Positions 32,789 through 40,379 of a stretch of 64,000 nucleotides of DNA are shown here, piece by piece. The stretch spans positions 25,006 to 89,005 of the forward strand of contig CAYFSL010000002.1 in NCBI GenBank assembly GCA_964345835.1, given 5' to 3'. The translations under genes were made by a program, and so were the position numbers. Position 1 is the stretch's first letter. Each line of letters opens with the position of its first letter. The notes beneath the pieces were generated by a model, which saw only the letters and a list, made by a program, of their open reading frames with translations, ran no database searches and was not told where the DNA came from. Source of the DNA: JAAYEL01 sp964345835. GTDB lineage: Bacteria; Bacillota; Clostridia; Tissierellales; Peptoniphilaceae.

Positions 32789-33490
32789 CTACATTCCAAA
32801 CAGATTTGAAAATTGCTTTAGATTTAGTAATTCCAGCATTACATCTTCTGGATTTGCTACCCTCCACTGACCATCTTCTTTTATCATATTTATTGCAACA
32901 CTAGTATCCCTGTCTTTTATAGACTTAAGGTCTATATTTTTAATAACTTCTTCTGGTGAACCACCCATCATTGATGCCTTTACCATTTGCATAAAGACAT
33001 CTGTAAAGTCCTTAATCTTTACCTTATAGCTAAGACTAACTTGGTCTGCGTCTTTTTCAACCTTGCCAGTTTCAAAAGAATACTTGGTTGAAGATAAAAA
33101 AGTCTTAAATAGACGGTTAGCCTGCTCATCTTCAAGGGAGCCTTTAACTTGTCCTTCATCTAGCTTCTTACTCTTAGCAACAAATTCATTAGCCTTGGTC
33201 ATATCAACATTCCTAAAAGCTTCTAGGAATCCTTGGGCACTAGCCTTAGCCTTTTCAGTCTCTCTATCGGCTAGAAGTTTTTTCCCAACAAAAAACGCAC
33301 CTAAAGCTATGACAGCTATTCCTAAAAAGATTAGAAGGTATTTTATAAATCCCTTGGATTTTTTTTCTTGTGAACCAACCACTTCTTCATTATAAGATCC
33401 ACTATTGTCTTCTAGTTGATCAACAGGTTGGACTTCATCTAACTTTACATCATCTAAATTGTTATTTTCTAGGTTGTTATCATCTAACAT
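32789..33490 (-). CDS. Membrane-anchored protein of unknown function
   Basis: 233 residues. An acidic, Asn/Asp/Glu-rich cytoplasmic N-terminus (1-45) precedes one transmembrane helix (about 50-70, YLLIFLGIAVIALGAFFVG). The extracellular domain (about 75-225) alternates helix and strand like the NTF2/DUF4878-type fold often found in Gram-positive lipoproteins; this is a resemblance only. The final part, INMIKEDGQWRVANPEDVM, is typical of that fold. It is monocistronic, with an extended -10 promoter, a perfect palindrome in the leader, and a terminator. Confidence 0.75.
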   Translation of the reverse strand: MLDDNNLENNNLDDVKLDEVQPVDQLEDNSGSYNEEVVGSQEKKSKGFIKYLLIFLGIAVIALGAFFVGKKLLADRETEKAKASAQGFLEAFRNVDMTKANEFVAKSKKLDEGQVKGSLEDEQANRLFKTFLSSTKYSFETGKVEKDADQVSLSYKVKIKDFTDVFMQMVKASMMGGSPEEVIKNIDLKSIKDRDTSVAINMIKEDGQWRVANPEDVMLELLNLKQFSNLFGM

Positions 33491-33547
33491 ATACTCACTC
33501 CTTTGTCTTGTATATAGTTAATAGTAGCAGTCCCTTGGCTTACTAAA

Positions 33548-33564
33548 TTACCATCTGATGGTAA
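33548..33564. promoter_or_regulatory. Perfect 17-bp palindrome in the leader of the 233-residue gene
   Basis: TTACCATC-T-GATGGTAA, about 26-42 bases after the predicted transcription start and 58 bases before the ATG. It is a good candidate operator for a dimeric repressor, or an RNA hairpin. Confidence 0.5.
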
Positions 33565-33596
33565 ATAAATCGAATAATAATAACTCAATTTATAGT

Positions 33597-33605
33597 ATTA
33601 TACCA
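33597..33605 (-). promoter_or_regulatory. Extended -10 promoter of the 233-residue gene
   Basis: TGGTATAAT on the minus strand, with a poor -35 (GAATGA at 17 bases). Confidence 0.55.
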
Positions 33606-33717
33606 TAATATAGGCTTTTTCATTCACGAAATAAATATGTAATTGAAAATTATTTTTTATTCCAACTTTTAACAACTAATGCAATTACTTTGGATGACCT
33701 TTATTATTGTCTAGACA

Positions 33718-33750
33718 AAAGAAAATCCAGCCCGTAAATGGAGCTGGATT
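33718..33750 (-). terminator. Terminator of dnaJ
   Basis: AATCCAGC / GCTGGATT with an 11-base loop, followed on the minus strand by TTCTTTTG, 59 bases beyond the dnaJ stop. Confidence 0.75.
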
Positions 33751-33808
33751 GATCAATGTTATATATAATTAAGTTTATTTTGCTTTCGCTAATACTCATG
33801 TGGAATTT

Positions 33809-34939
33809 CTACTCAAAGATATCCTTTAATTTATCGAAAAATCCCTTTTTTTGTGGTTCTATTAAATTTTCGCCACAGACATCAGCAAATTTTTCAAAGG
33901 CAGCCCTTTCCTTGTCATTCAATTTCTTAGGAACGACAACTTTTACATCGAAATATAGGTCTCCTGTCATAGCTGTCCTAGCGTCTGTAACTCCCTTTTT
34001 CTTAAGCTTAAACCTAGTACCTGTTTGTGTGCCACTAGGTATGTCAAATTTCATAGTTCCATCAAGAACGGGTATGTCAATTGTATTTCCAAGGGTTGCA
34101 GTGATAATGCTTATTGGTAATTCATAGAATATATCATTTCCAATCCTCTTAAATATCTCATGTTCTTCGACATAAACAACGATATATAGGTCACCTGCTG
34201 GTCCCCCATTTTTACCATCATTTCCCTTGCCTCTAACAGTGATTGCCTGGCCATTTTTTATCCCTTGAGGGATCTTGATCTTTAGCTTCATGGTGTTTGT
34301 CTCAAAACCTGAGCCATGGCAACTATCACATTTTTCTTTAATCACACTTCCGCTACCCTGGCAGTCGGAACAGACTTCTTGAGACCTAAAAACGCCAAAA
34401 GGAGTTTTTGATGTCCTGGTAACGCTTCCGCTTCCTCCACAGGTTGGGCAAGTTTCTCTCTTATGACCTTCCTTGGCTCCTGAACCCTCACACACGTGAC
34501 AATGCTCTTTTCTCCTATAGCTAATCTCTTTTTCTGCCCCAAATACAGATTCCTTAAAATTGATATGGATAGAATATTCAAGGTCTTCGCCCCTCATCTT
34601 GGCATCGGGATCTCTTCTTTGTCTTGAATAGCCACCAAAACCACCACCGCCAAATAGGTCCCCAAACAAGTCGGAAAAGATGTCGCCCATGTCAGCTCCA
34701 CCAAAGCCGCCTCCACCATTTTCAAAAGCAGCAGCCCCATACCTATCATACCTAGCCTTCTTATCTGGATCAGATAAGATGGAAAATGCCTCATTAACTT
34801 CTTTTAATTTTTCAGCAGCCTCTTGATCTCCCGAATTTAAATCAGGGTGGTATTTCTTCGCCAACCTTCTATAGGCAGCCTTTAAATCTTTCTCTGAGAC
34901 ATTCTTATCAACTCCCAGAACTTCATACGGATCTCTCAT
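33809..34939 (-). CDS. dnaJ: Chaperone protein DnaJ
   Basis: The Hsp40 co-chaperone that stimulates DnaK ATPase. The ATG at 34939 (MRDPYEVLGV) gives 376 residues. The J domain with YHPDLN is at the N-terminus. A Gly/Phe-rich stretch follows (about 70-110), then four CxxCxGxG zinc repeats (CHVCEGSG, CPTCGGSG, CSDCQGSG, CDSCHGSG). The C-terminal substrate-binding domains complete it. It has its own -10 and is separated from dnaK by a hairpin, so it may be expressed partly on its own. Confidence 0.98.
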   Translation of the reverse strand: MRDPYEVLGVDKNVSEKDLKAAYRRLAKKYHPDLNSGDQEAAEKLKEVNEAFSILSDPDKKARYDRYGAAAFENGGGGFGGADMGDIFSDLFGDLFGGGGFGGYSRQRRDPDAKMRGEDLEYSIHINFKESVFGAEKEISYRRKEHCHVCEGSGAKEGHKRETCPTCGGSGSVTRTSKTPFGVFRSQEVCSDCQGSGSVIKEKCDSCHGSGFETNTMKLKIKIPQGIKNGQAITVRGKGNDGKNGGPAGDLYIVVYVEEHEIFKRIGNDIFYELPISIITATLGNTIDIPVLDGTMKFDIPSGTQTGTRFKLKKKGVTDARTAMTGDLYFDVKVVVPKKLNDKERAAFEKFADVCGENLIEPQKKGFFDKLKDIFE

Positions 34940-34974
34940 ATTCACCAACCTTATCTACTTATTTTAACCTGTCT

Positions 34975-34983
34975 ATTATAACA
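34975..34983 (-). promoter_or_regulatory. Extended -10 promoter of dnaJ
   Basis: TGTTATAAT on the minus strand, 36 bases upstream of the dnaJ ATG and just downstream of the dnaK hairpin. The -35 is weak. Confidence 0.5.
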
Positions 34984-34988
34984 GATAA

Positions 34989-35018
34989 AACCACTAAGAA
35001 CACATCTTCTTAGTGGTT
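34989..35018 (-). terminator. Hairpin between dnaK and dnaJ
   Basis: AACCACTAAGAA-6-TTCTTAGTGGTT, a 12-bp perfect stem, followed on the minus strand by TTATCTG. Probably an intrinsic terminator, perhaps leaky. Confidence 0.65.
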
Positions 35019-35060
35019 CTATTCCTATTATTTTCTTAAATCGATACTTTCGACCAAAAA

Positions 35061-36890
35061 TTACTTGTCTTCGTCTTCGTCATCGATTACTTCATAGTCT
35101 GCTTCAACAACGTCATCATCAGCCTTTGCTCCTTGACCAGGGCCAGCTTGTTGGCCAGTTTGAGAATAAAGCTTTTCGCTCATCTTATTTAATTCACCAG
35201 TCAATTCTTCAATCTTAGCCTTGATTTCATTTACATTATCAGACTTGATAACTTCCTTAAGTGAAGCATTCTTTTCTTCAATAGCCTTCTTTTCGCTATC
35301 GCTGATCTTATCTCCAAGGTCCTTTAAGGTCTTATCAACTTGGTAAGAAATTGTTTCAGCTTGGTTTCTGACTTCGATCAATTCAGCCTTCTTCTTATCT
35401 TCTTCCGCAAAGGCTTCAGCATCCTTAACCCTCTTTTCGATTTCTTCTTCTGTTAAGTTAGCTGATGCTGTAATTGTAATCTTTTGTTCCTTTCCTGTAC
35501 CAAGGTCTTTAGCAGATACGTTAACGATACCATTTGCATCTATGTCGAAAGTTACTTCAATTTGTGGTACTCCTCTTGGAGCTGTAGGTATACCTGAAAG
35601 TTGGAACCTTCCTAGGGTAGTATTGTCTGCAGCCATCTTTCTTTCCCCTTGAAGAACGTGGATGTCAACGGCTGTTTGTCCGTCTGCTGCAGTTGTAAAT
35701 ACTTGTGACTTCTTTGTTGGTATTGTAGTATTTCTTTCTATTAACACTGTAGATACGCCACCAAGAGTTTCTAGACCTAATGATAGTGGAGTAACATCAA
35801 GTAATAGAAGGTCTTTAACTTCACCAGATAGGATACCACCTTGGATTGCAGCACCTAGAGATACTGATTCATCTGGGTTGATGTCCTTTTGAGCTTCCTT
35901 ACCTATTAACTTCTTAACCGCTTCTTGTACTGCAGGAACCCTTGTTGAACCACCAACTAGAAGAACCTTGTCTATTTCTGAACTGTCTACTCCAGCATCC
36001 TTCATTGCTAATTTTACTGGCTCTAAAGTTTCATCAACTAGGTCAGCAATTAACTCTTCAAACTTAGACCTTGAAACATCTAGGTTCAAGTGAGCTGGAA
36101 CTCCGTTTATAGCTGTGATAAATGGTAGGTTGATGTTGGTTGACATAGAGCTTGATAACTCTTTTTTAGCCTTTTCAGCAGCATCTTTTAACCTTTGTGC
36201 AGCTGTTGGATCCTTCAATAAGTCAATTCCATTTTCCTTCTTAAATTCATCAGCTATATAGTGCATTAGCCTTTCATCAAAGTCATCTCCACCTAGTCTG
36301 TTATTACCTCTTGTAGCCATAACATCAACAACCCCATCAGCAACTTCAAGGATTGAAACGTCGAAGGTACCACCACCTAGGTCAAACACCATAATCTTGA
36401 TGTCATGGTCTTCTTTTTCCATACCATATGATAGGGCTGCAGCTGTTGGTTCGTTGATAATCCTCTTAACTTCTAGGCCAGCGATCCTACCAGCATCCTT
36501 TGTAGCCTGTCTTTGTTCGTTTGTAAAATAAGCAGGAACTGTAATTACCGCTTCAGTAACTTCTTCTCCCAAATATTTTTCTGCGTCCGCCTTTAATTTT
36601 TGAAGGATCATGGCAGATATTTCTTCTGGAGAGTATTCCTTGTCATCAATCTTAACCTTATAATCTGTACCCATTTCTCTCTTGATAGATGAAATAGTCC
36701 TATCAGGGTTCATGATCGCTTGTCTTTTTGCTGTTAAACCTACTAATCTTTCTCCATCCTTGGTAAATGCTACTACTGATGGTGTAGTCCTATCTCCTTC
36801 AGCGTTTGTGATAATTGTAGCTTGTCCACCTTCCATTACTGATACTGCAGAGTTTGTTGTACCTAAGTCAATTCCTATAATTTTTCCCAT
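35061..36890 (-). CDS. dnaK: Chaperone protein DnaK (Hsp70)
   Basis: 609 residues. The ATPase domain starts GIDLGTTNSAV and contains VPAYFTNEQRQATKDAGRIAGL, FDLGGGTFDVSIL and VGGSTRVPAVQ. The linker DLLLLDVTPLSLG leads to the substrate-binding domain (about 375-500). The helical lid ends in an acidic tail (VVEADYEVIDDEDEDK). It folds client proteins with DnaJ and GrpE. As in other Gram-positives it lacks the roughly 24-residue loop present in E. coli DnaK near residue 80. It belongs to hrcA-grpE-dnaK, controlled by CIRCE. Confidence 0.98.
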   Translation of the reverse strand: MGKIIGIDLGTTNSAVSVMEGGQATIITNAEGDRTTPSVVAFTKDGERLVGLTAKRQAIMNPDRTISSIKREMGTDYKVKIDDKEYSPEEISAMILQKLKADAEKYLGEEVTEAVITVPAYFTNEQRQATKDAGRIAGLEVKRIINEPTAAALSYGMEKEDHDIKIMVFDLGGGTFDVSILEVADGVVDVMATRGNNRLGGDDFDERLMHYIADEFKKENGIDLLKDPTAAQRLKDAAEKAKKELSSSMSTNINLPFITAINGVPAHLNLDVSRSKFEELIADLVDETLEPVKLAMKDAGVDSSEIDKVLLVGGSTRVPAVQEAVKKLIGKEAQKDINPDESVSLGAAIQGGILSGEVKDLLLLDVTPLSLGLETLGGVSTVLIERNTTIPTKKSQVFTTAADGQTAVDIHVLQGERKMAADNTTLGRFQLSGIPTAPRGVPQIEVTFDIDANGIVNVSAKDLGTGKEQKITITASANLTEEEIEKRVKDAEAFAEEDKKKAELIEVRNQAETISYQVDKTLKDLGDKISDSEKKAIEEKNASLKEVIKSDNVNEIKAKIEELTGELNKMSEKLYSQTGQQAGPGQGAKADDDVVEADYEVIDDEDEDK

Positions 36891-36976
36891 AATAATATCT
36901 CCTTTTCTTTAGTTTATTCTAATAGTATTTTTATCTCTTCATCTATACAAAGTCTTTATAGCCCCTGGCTTAAGAC

Positions 36977-37555
36977 TTATTTACTTACTTTAACCATGGC
37001 TGGTCTAATGACTTTATCCTTTAACTTATAGCCTACTTGGAAGGCTTCAATTATATGTTCTGATTCAACCTCGTCACTTTCCTCCATAAAAATAGCTTGA
37101 TGGAAGTTAGGGTCAAATTTTTCTCCTACCCCATCATACCTTTCAAGTCCTTCATCTTCTAAGACCTTCATTAACTCATTTCTTATCATATCAACTCCCT
37201 CATAGAAGGAATCGTGTTCCTTTTCACTAGCCATTGCCCTTTCTAGGTTGTCTATCACAGGGAGAAGTTTAATAATCAATTTCTCTGATGCATAGGCATA
37301 AATATCAGATTTTTCCTTTTCAGTCCTAGTCCTATAATTTTGAAAGTCTGCCTGTAACCTAGCCAAGCTAGTCCTTAGACTTTCATCTTCTGGGTTAGAA
37401 ACTTCCTTCGCTTCTTCTTTTACTTTTTCATTTTCTTCGCCCTCCGTTGAGTTACCAGGGCTTTGATCTATAAGCTCCGGCTCTTCAACCAGGTCCTCTT
37501 GACCTAAATCTACTTTCTCTTCTAAATTCTCTTTATTCTTTTCATCCATCGTCAT
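36977..37555 (-). CDS. grpE: Nucleotide exchange factor GrpE
   Basis: It releases ADP from DnaK. 192 residues. The acidic, disordered N-terminus (1-60) precedes a long coiled coil with LARLQADFQNYRTRTEKEK. The beta-sheet domain follows, with DPNFHQAIFMEES and VLEDEGLERYDGVGEKF. The ATG has AGGAG upstream. It lies between hrcA (35 bases upstream) and dnaK (86 bases downstream) in the class I heat-shock operon. Confidence 0.96.
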   Translation of the reverse strand: MTMDEKNKENLEEKVDLGQEDLVEEPELIDQSPGNSTEGEENEKVKEEAKEVSNPEDESLRTSLARLQADFQNYRTRTEKEKSDIYAYASEKLIIKLLPVIDNLERAMASEKEHDSFYEGVDMIRNELMKVLEDEGLERYDGVGEKFDPNFHQAIFMEESDEVESEHIIEAFQVGYKLKDKVIRPAMVKVSK

Positions 37556-37590
37556 CTTTATCTCCTAATATATTTATATTACTAACCTGC

Positions 37591-38601
37591 TTATACACTG
37601 TTAATGATATATCTACCTATTAACAAAAGATCAGATATTACCTTGTCATACTCCATAACAACTGGACCTATAACCGCAAGCTTTCCTCTAAGCCCTTCAC
37701 TATTATTAAAGGTCATCGATATTATAGACAGGTCATTAAATTCTTCTATACCGATTTCATCTCCGATATAAATCTGAAGTCCTTGCCTGTCATCTCGAAA
37801 TAAAATCTCAAGCATAGGATTGTCTTTTATGATGTAGTCTATAAGCTCTCTATTGCTATCTATGTCCAAATCATTGTATTTATAGATGTTACCCAGACCC
37901 TCATATATGGTCTTTGGCTGACCCATCTTCCATACTTCTTCCTCTATCCTAGGTATTAAGAAATCAAGGAGTTGATTTTCTAACCTAAGGACTTCAAACA
38001 TATTGGAATGAAGCTTTTCAATGATTTCTTCAGGATTAAGATTTATAAGCGAAGAATTCAAAATAGAATTTATCAAGTTTACTTTTTCTAGGCTAACTGG
38101 CGTATGTAACCTTATCGCCTCATGTCTTACTGACCTGGTGTTGTAGATATACATAATCACTAAATCCCTAGGTCCTAGCATGACAACATTTATATACTTA
38201 AGTAGCAAATTCTTTGATTCAGGAATAACTGCAACAGCCGTATAATTAGTTACCGCCGATAATATCTTGGTGGCATTTGAAATAACTGAGTCAAACTCAC
38301 TTGACTTGTTAAGCCCACTAGCATCTATAAGCTCATTGCCCGTATTCCTAAATGGCACTTTATCTGAAAGAAGGGCATCAACATATAGCCTATATCCCCT
38401 ATTAGAAGGAATCCTACCAGATGACGAATGGACCTTTACCAGATATCCTAGGTCTTCAAGGTCGCTCATATCATTTCTAATAGTTGCAGCACTCACTCCT
38501 ATATCTGTTTCTTTAGATAGGGTTCTTGATCCCACTGGCTCTTTTGACTCAGTATATGATTTAATTATTGAGTTTAATATTTTTAACTTTCGATCATCCA
38601 T
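37591..38601 (-). CDS. hrcA: Heat-inducible transcription repressor HrcA
   Basis: It represses class I heat-shock genes by binding CIRCE and is kept active by GroEL. 336 residues. The N-terminal winged helix is KSYTESKEPVGSRTLSKE...SAATIRNDMSDLEDLGYLVKVHSSSGRIPSNRGYRLYV. A GAF-like dimerisation domain follows. AAAGGAGG precedes the ATG. It is the first gene of hrcA-grpE-dnaK, with two CIRCE elements flanking its promoter, so it controls itself. Confidence 0.97.
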   Translation of the reverse strand: MDDRKLKILNSIIKSYTESKEPVGSRTLSKETDIGVSAATIRNDMSDLEDLGYLVKVHSSSGRIPSNRGYRLYVDALLSDKVPFRNTGNELIDASGLNKSSEFDSVISNATKILSAVTNYTAVAVIPESKNLLLKYINVVMLGPRDLVIMYIYNTRSVRHEAIRLHTPVSLEKVNLINSILNSSLINLNPEEIIEKLHSNMFEVLRLENQLLDFLIPRIEEEVWKMGQPKTIYEGLGNIYKYNDLDIDSNRELIDYIIKDNPMLEILFRDDRQGLQIYIGDEIGIEEFNDLSIISMTFNNSEGLRGKLAVIGPVVMEYDKVISDLLLIGRYIINSV

Positions 38602-38665
38602 GCTGCCTCCTTTCCCTTCGCATCCTTATCATAATTTTTTCTTAGCAAATTGTATGTGTAGGTCT

Positions 38666-38692
38666 TTAGCACTCCTTTACTTTAACTGCTAA
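38666..38692. promoter_or_regulatory. CIRCE operator 1
   Basis: TTAGCACTC-N9-AACTGCTAA. The left arm is perfect; the right arm matches GAGTGCTAA at 7 of 9 positions. It lies just downstream of the -10, so bound HrcA would block initiation. Confidence 0.85.
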
Positions 38693-38696
38693 TACT

Positions 38697-38725
38697 ATGA
38701 TAAGGCATGGAATCATTTTTGTCAA
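38697..38725 (-). promoter_or_regulatory. Promoter of hrcA-grpE-dnaK
   Basis: TTGACA at 38720-38725, a 17-base spacer, and TATCAT at 38697-38702, flanked on both sides by CIRCE elements. Confidence 0.85.
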
Positions 38726-38732
38726 GGGTTTT

Positions 38733-38759
38733 TTAGCACTTGTCACTTAAGAGTGCTAA
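38733..38759. promoter_or_regulatory. CIRCE operator 2
   Basis: TTAGCACTT-N9-GAGTGCTAA, with the right arm perfect and the left arm 8 of 9. It lies 7 bases upstream of the -35. Confidence 0.9.
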
Positions 38760-39092
38760 TATCGTAGAAAGGTCTAAATTACAAGGCCTTATCCTGCCTT
38801 TGCAAAGTTTCTATTAAAAAAGATTTATCTATTATTGAAAATATTATAGGAATTTTTAATTATTTATCCCCTATAGGAAATAATAGCTTATAGAAAAATA
38901 TATCCACAATAAAATAAGGAGGTTGGATTTTCATCTTATACATCCTAAGCCTATATTAGCAAAGCAATCTTACAGCTAAGTTACAGGATGAATTATTTTT
39001 ATAAAGCTATAATTTCAAAGTTTGCTTTAGACCACATCTTTCTAAGTCACTTAAATCTTACCACTATATCCATTGGATATTTGGCAATAGAC
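38760..39092. other. Intergenic region without a recognisable gene
   Basis: 333 AT-rich bases between CIRCE 2 and the hemW terminator. I see no coding frame with a ribosome binding site, no tRNA and no known RNA motif. It holds an AT-rich inverted repeat, ATTATTT/AAATAAT at 38859-38884, with CCTA/TAGG inside. A plus-strand AAGGAGG at 38916-38922 is followed by no sensible frame. Confidence 0.6.
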
Positions 39093-39121
39093 AAGAAAAG
39101 GGCAAATATTTCTATCCGCCC
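39093..39121 (-). terminator. Terminator of hemW
   Basis: The minus strand reads GGGCGGATA-GAAA-TATTTGCCC (two G-T pairs, GNRA loop) followed by TTTTCTT, starting 10 bases beyond the hemW stop. Confidence 0.8.
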
Positions 39122-39130
39122 CTATATTTC

Positions 39131-40255
39131 TTATATTATTTCAATGTAAAACTGGTTGGCTACGTCAAACCCGTAATCTGTAAAGGCAAATTTACCTCCA
39201 TCTATCTTGACAATTCCATAAGCTTCATACTTTTCGATAATTTTCCTATATTTATCAAGAAAATCTATATCGAATCTTCTATTTATTTCATCTATGGAAA
39301 AACCCCCAACCATCCTCATGGACATGATTATATATTCCTTTTCCAAATCCTCTTTGCTAAGCCTTTCTTCCTCTTCTACGGGAAGCCTAGCCTGGTCGAT
39401 AGCCTTATAATAATCTTCAAAGGACCTAAAGTTTTTCCTCCTTACTGAATCATACATGCCAACCGCCCCCAAGCCAACTGCTAGATAGGGGTCTTGCTTC
39501 CAATATTTCATATTGTGCCTTGAAGGCTTTCCATTTTTATAAAAATTAGACACTTCATACCTTTTAAACCCCATCTCGGCAAGGTCTTTTTTCACCAGGT
39601 CAAACATATCTCTTTCGAGGTCATCATCTATTAAACTTATCAGGCCCTTGTCGACCCAGTACTTAAAAAGGGTCCTATCTTCCAAGATTAGGGTGTAATA
39701 GGAGATATGGTCAAGGTCTAAATCTTTTATGGTTTTTAGGTCCTCCTTAAGGATTTCCATATCCTGCTTGGGGTTAGCAAGCATCATATCAATACTGATA
39801 TTTTTAGCCCCTAACTTTCTTAGCATCTCTATGTCTTTAACAGCTACCTCCTTGCTATGCTTCCTACCAAGGATATTAAGGATTCCATTATCAAAGGTCT
39901 GTACCCCTAGACTATACCTATTAATACCAGAATCAAGATAGGTCCTAATTTTTTTAGAATCAAGGGTGTTGGGGTTCATTTCAATCGATATTTCAGCATC
40001 TTCATCAATGATAAATACCTCTCTCAAAAGATCCATTAGCCTCTCTATGTAGGTTGAATCTAAGTAGGACGGTGTCCCTCCCCCTATGAAAACTGTATCT
40101 AGTTGGTAGCCTTTCCCCCTGTAAAGTTCAATCTCCCTAAATAGGTAGGACATGTATTCCCCTATCCTCCTATCCGCATTGGCAAAGGTCAAAAAATCGC
40201 AATAATTACACTTATATGGGCAAAAGGGTATGTGAATATATAGGCCAAATTTCAT
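39131..40255 (-). CDS. hemW: Radical SAM heme chaperone HemW (oxygen-independent coproporphyrinogen oxidase-like)
   Basis: 374 residues. The radical-SAM motif CPYKCNYCDF (CxxxCxxC) sits at the N-terminus, with the GGGTPSYL and VGLGAVGMY family motifs. HemW binds heme and helps insert it; it lacks the N-terminal extension of true HemN oxidases. No heme biosynthesis gene is nearby. In Firmicutes hemW lies between lepA and hrcA, as here, apart from the acyltransferase gene inserted between lepA and hemW. Confidence 0.92.
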   Translation of the reverse strand: MKFGLYIHIPFCPYKCNYCDFLTFANADRRIGEYMSYLFREIELYRGKGYQLDTVFIGGGTPSYLDSTYIERLMDLLREVFIIDEDAEISIEMNPNTLDSKKIRTYLDSGINRYSLGVQTFDNGILNILGRKHSKEVAVKDIEMLRKLGAKNISIDMMLANPKQDMEILKEDLKTIKDLDLDHISYYTLILEDRTLFKYWVDKGLISLIDDDLERDMFDLVKKDLAEMGFKRYEVSNFYKNGKPSRHNMKYWKQDPYLAVGLGAVGMYDSVRRKNFRSFEDYYKAIDQARLPVEEEERLSKEDLEKEYIIMSMRMVGGFSIDEINRRFDIDFLDKYRKIIEKYEAYGIVKIDGGKFAFTDYGFDVANQFYIEII

Positions 40256-40321
40256 CTTTTATCCTCTCTTTTTTTCATAAAGTAACCTTCCTAATTTTAC
40301 AAGTCTAATACTATAATAGAA

Positions 40322-40350
40322 AAGCTGAGAATAAATCATATTCTCAGCTT
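40322..40350 (-). terminator. Terminator of the acetyltransferase gene
   Basis: AAGCTGAGAATA-5-TATTCTCAGCTT, a perfect 12-bp stem, followed on the minus strand by TTCTATT. It could act in both directions, since AATTTTT follows on the plus strand. Confidence 0.75.
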
Positions 40351-40379
40351 AATTTTTATCTTATAGACCATCTTTATCG

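Noticed and set aside
38866..38877. The word CCCCTATAG occurring at several places (for example near 31305, 32342, 50511)
   Set aside because: Most copies are inside coding sequence, in varied frames and orientations; there is no common context, so I treat it as chance and codon usage.
38916..38960. AAGGAGG on the plus strand followed by a short TTG-started frame
   Set aside because: The TTG lies too close to the ribosome binding site and the frame ends after about 18 codons with no recognisable feature.
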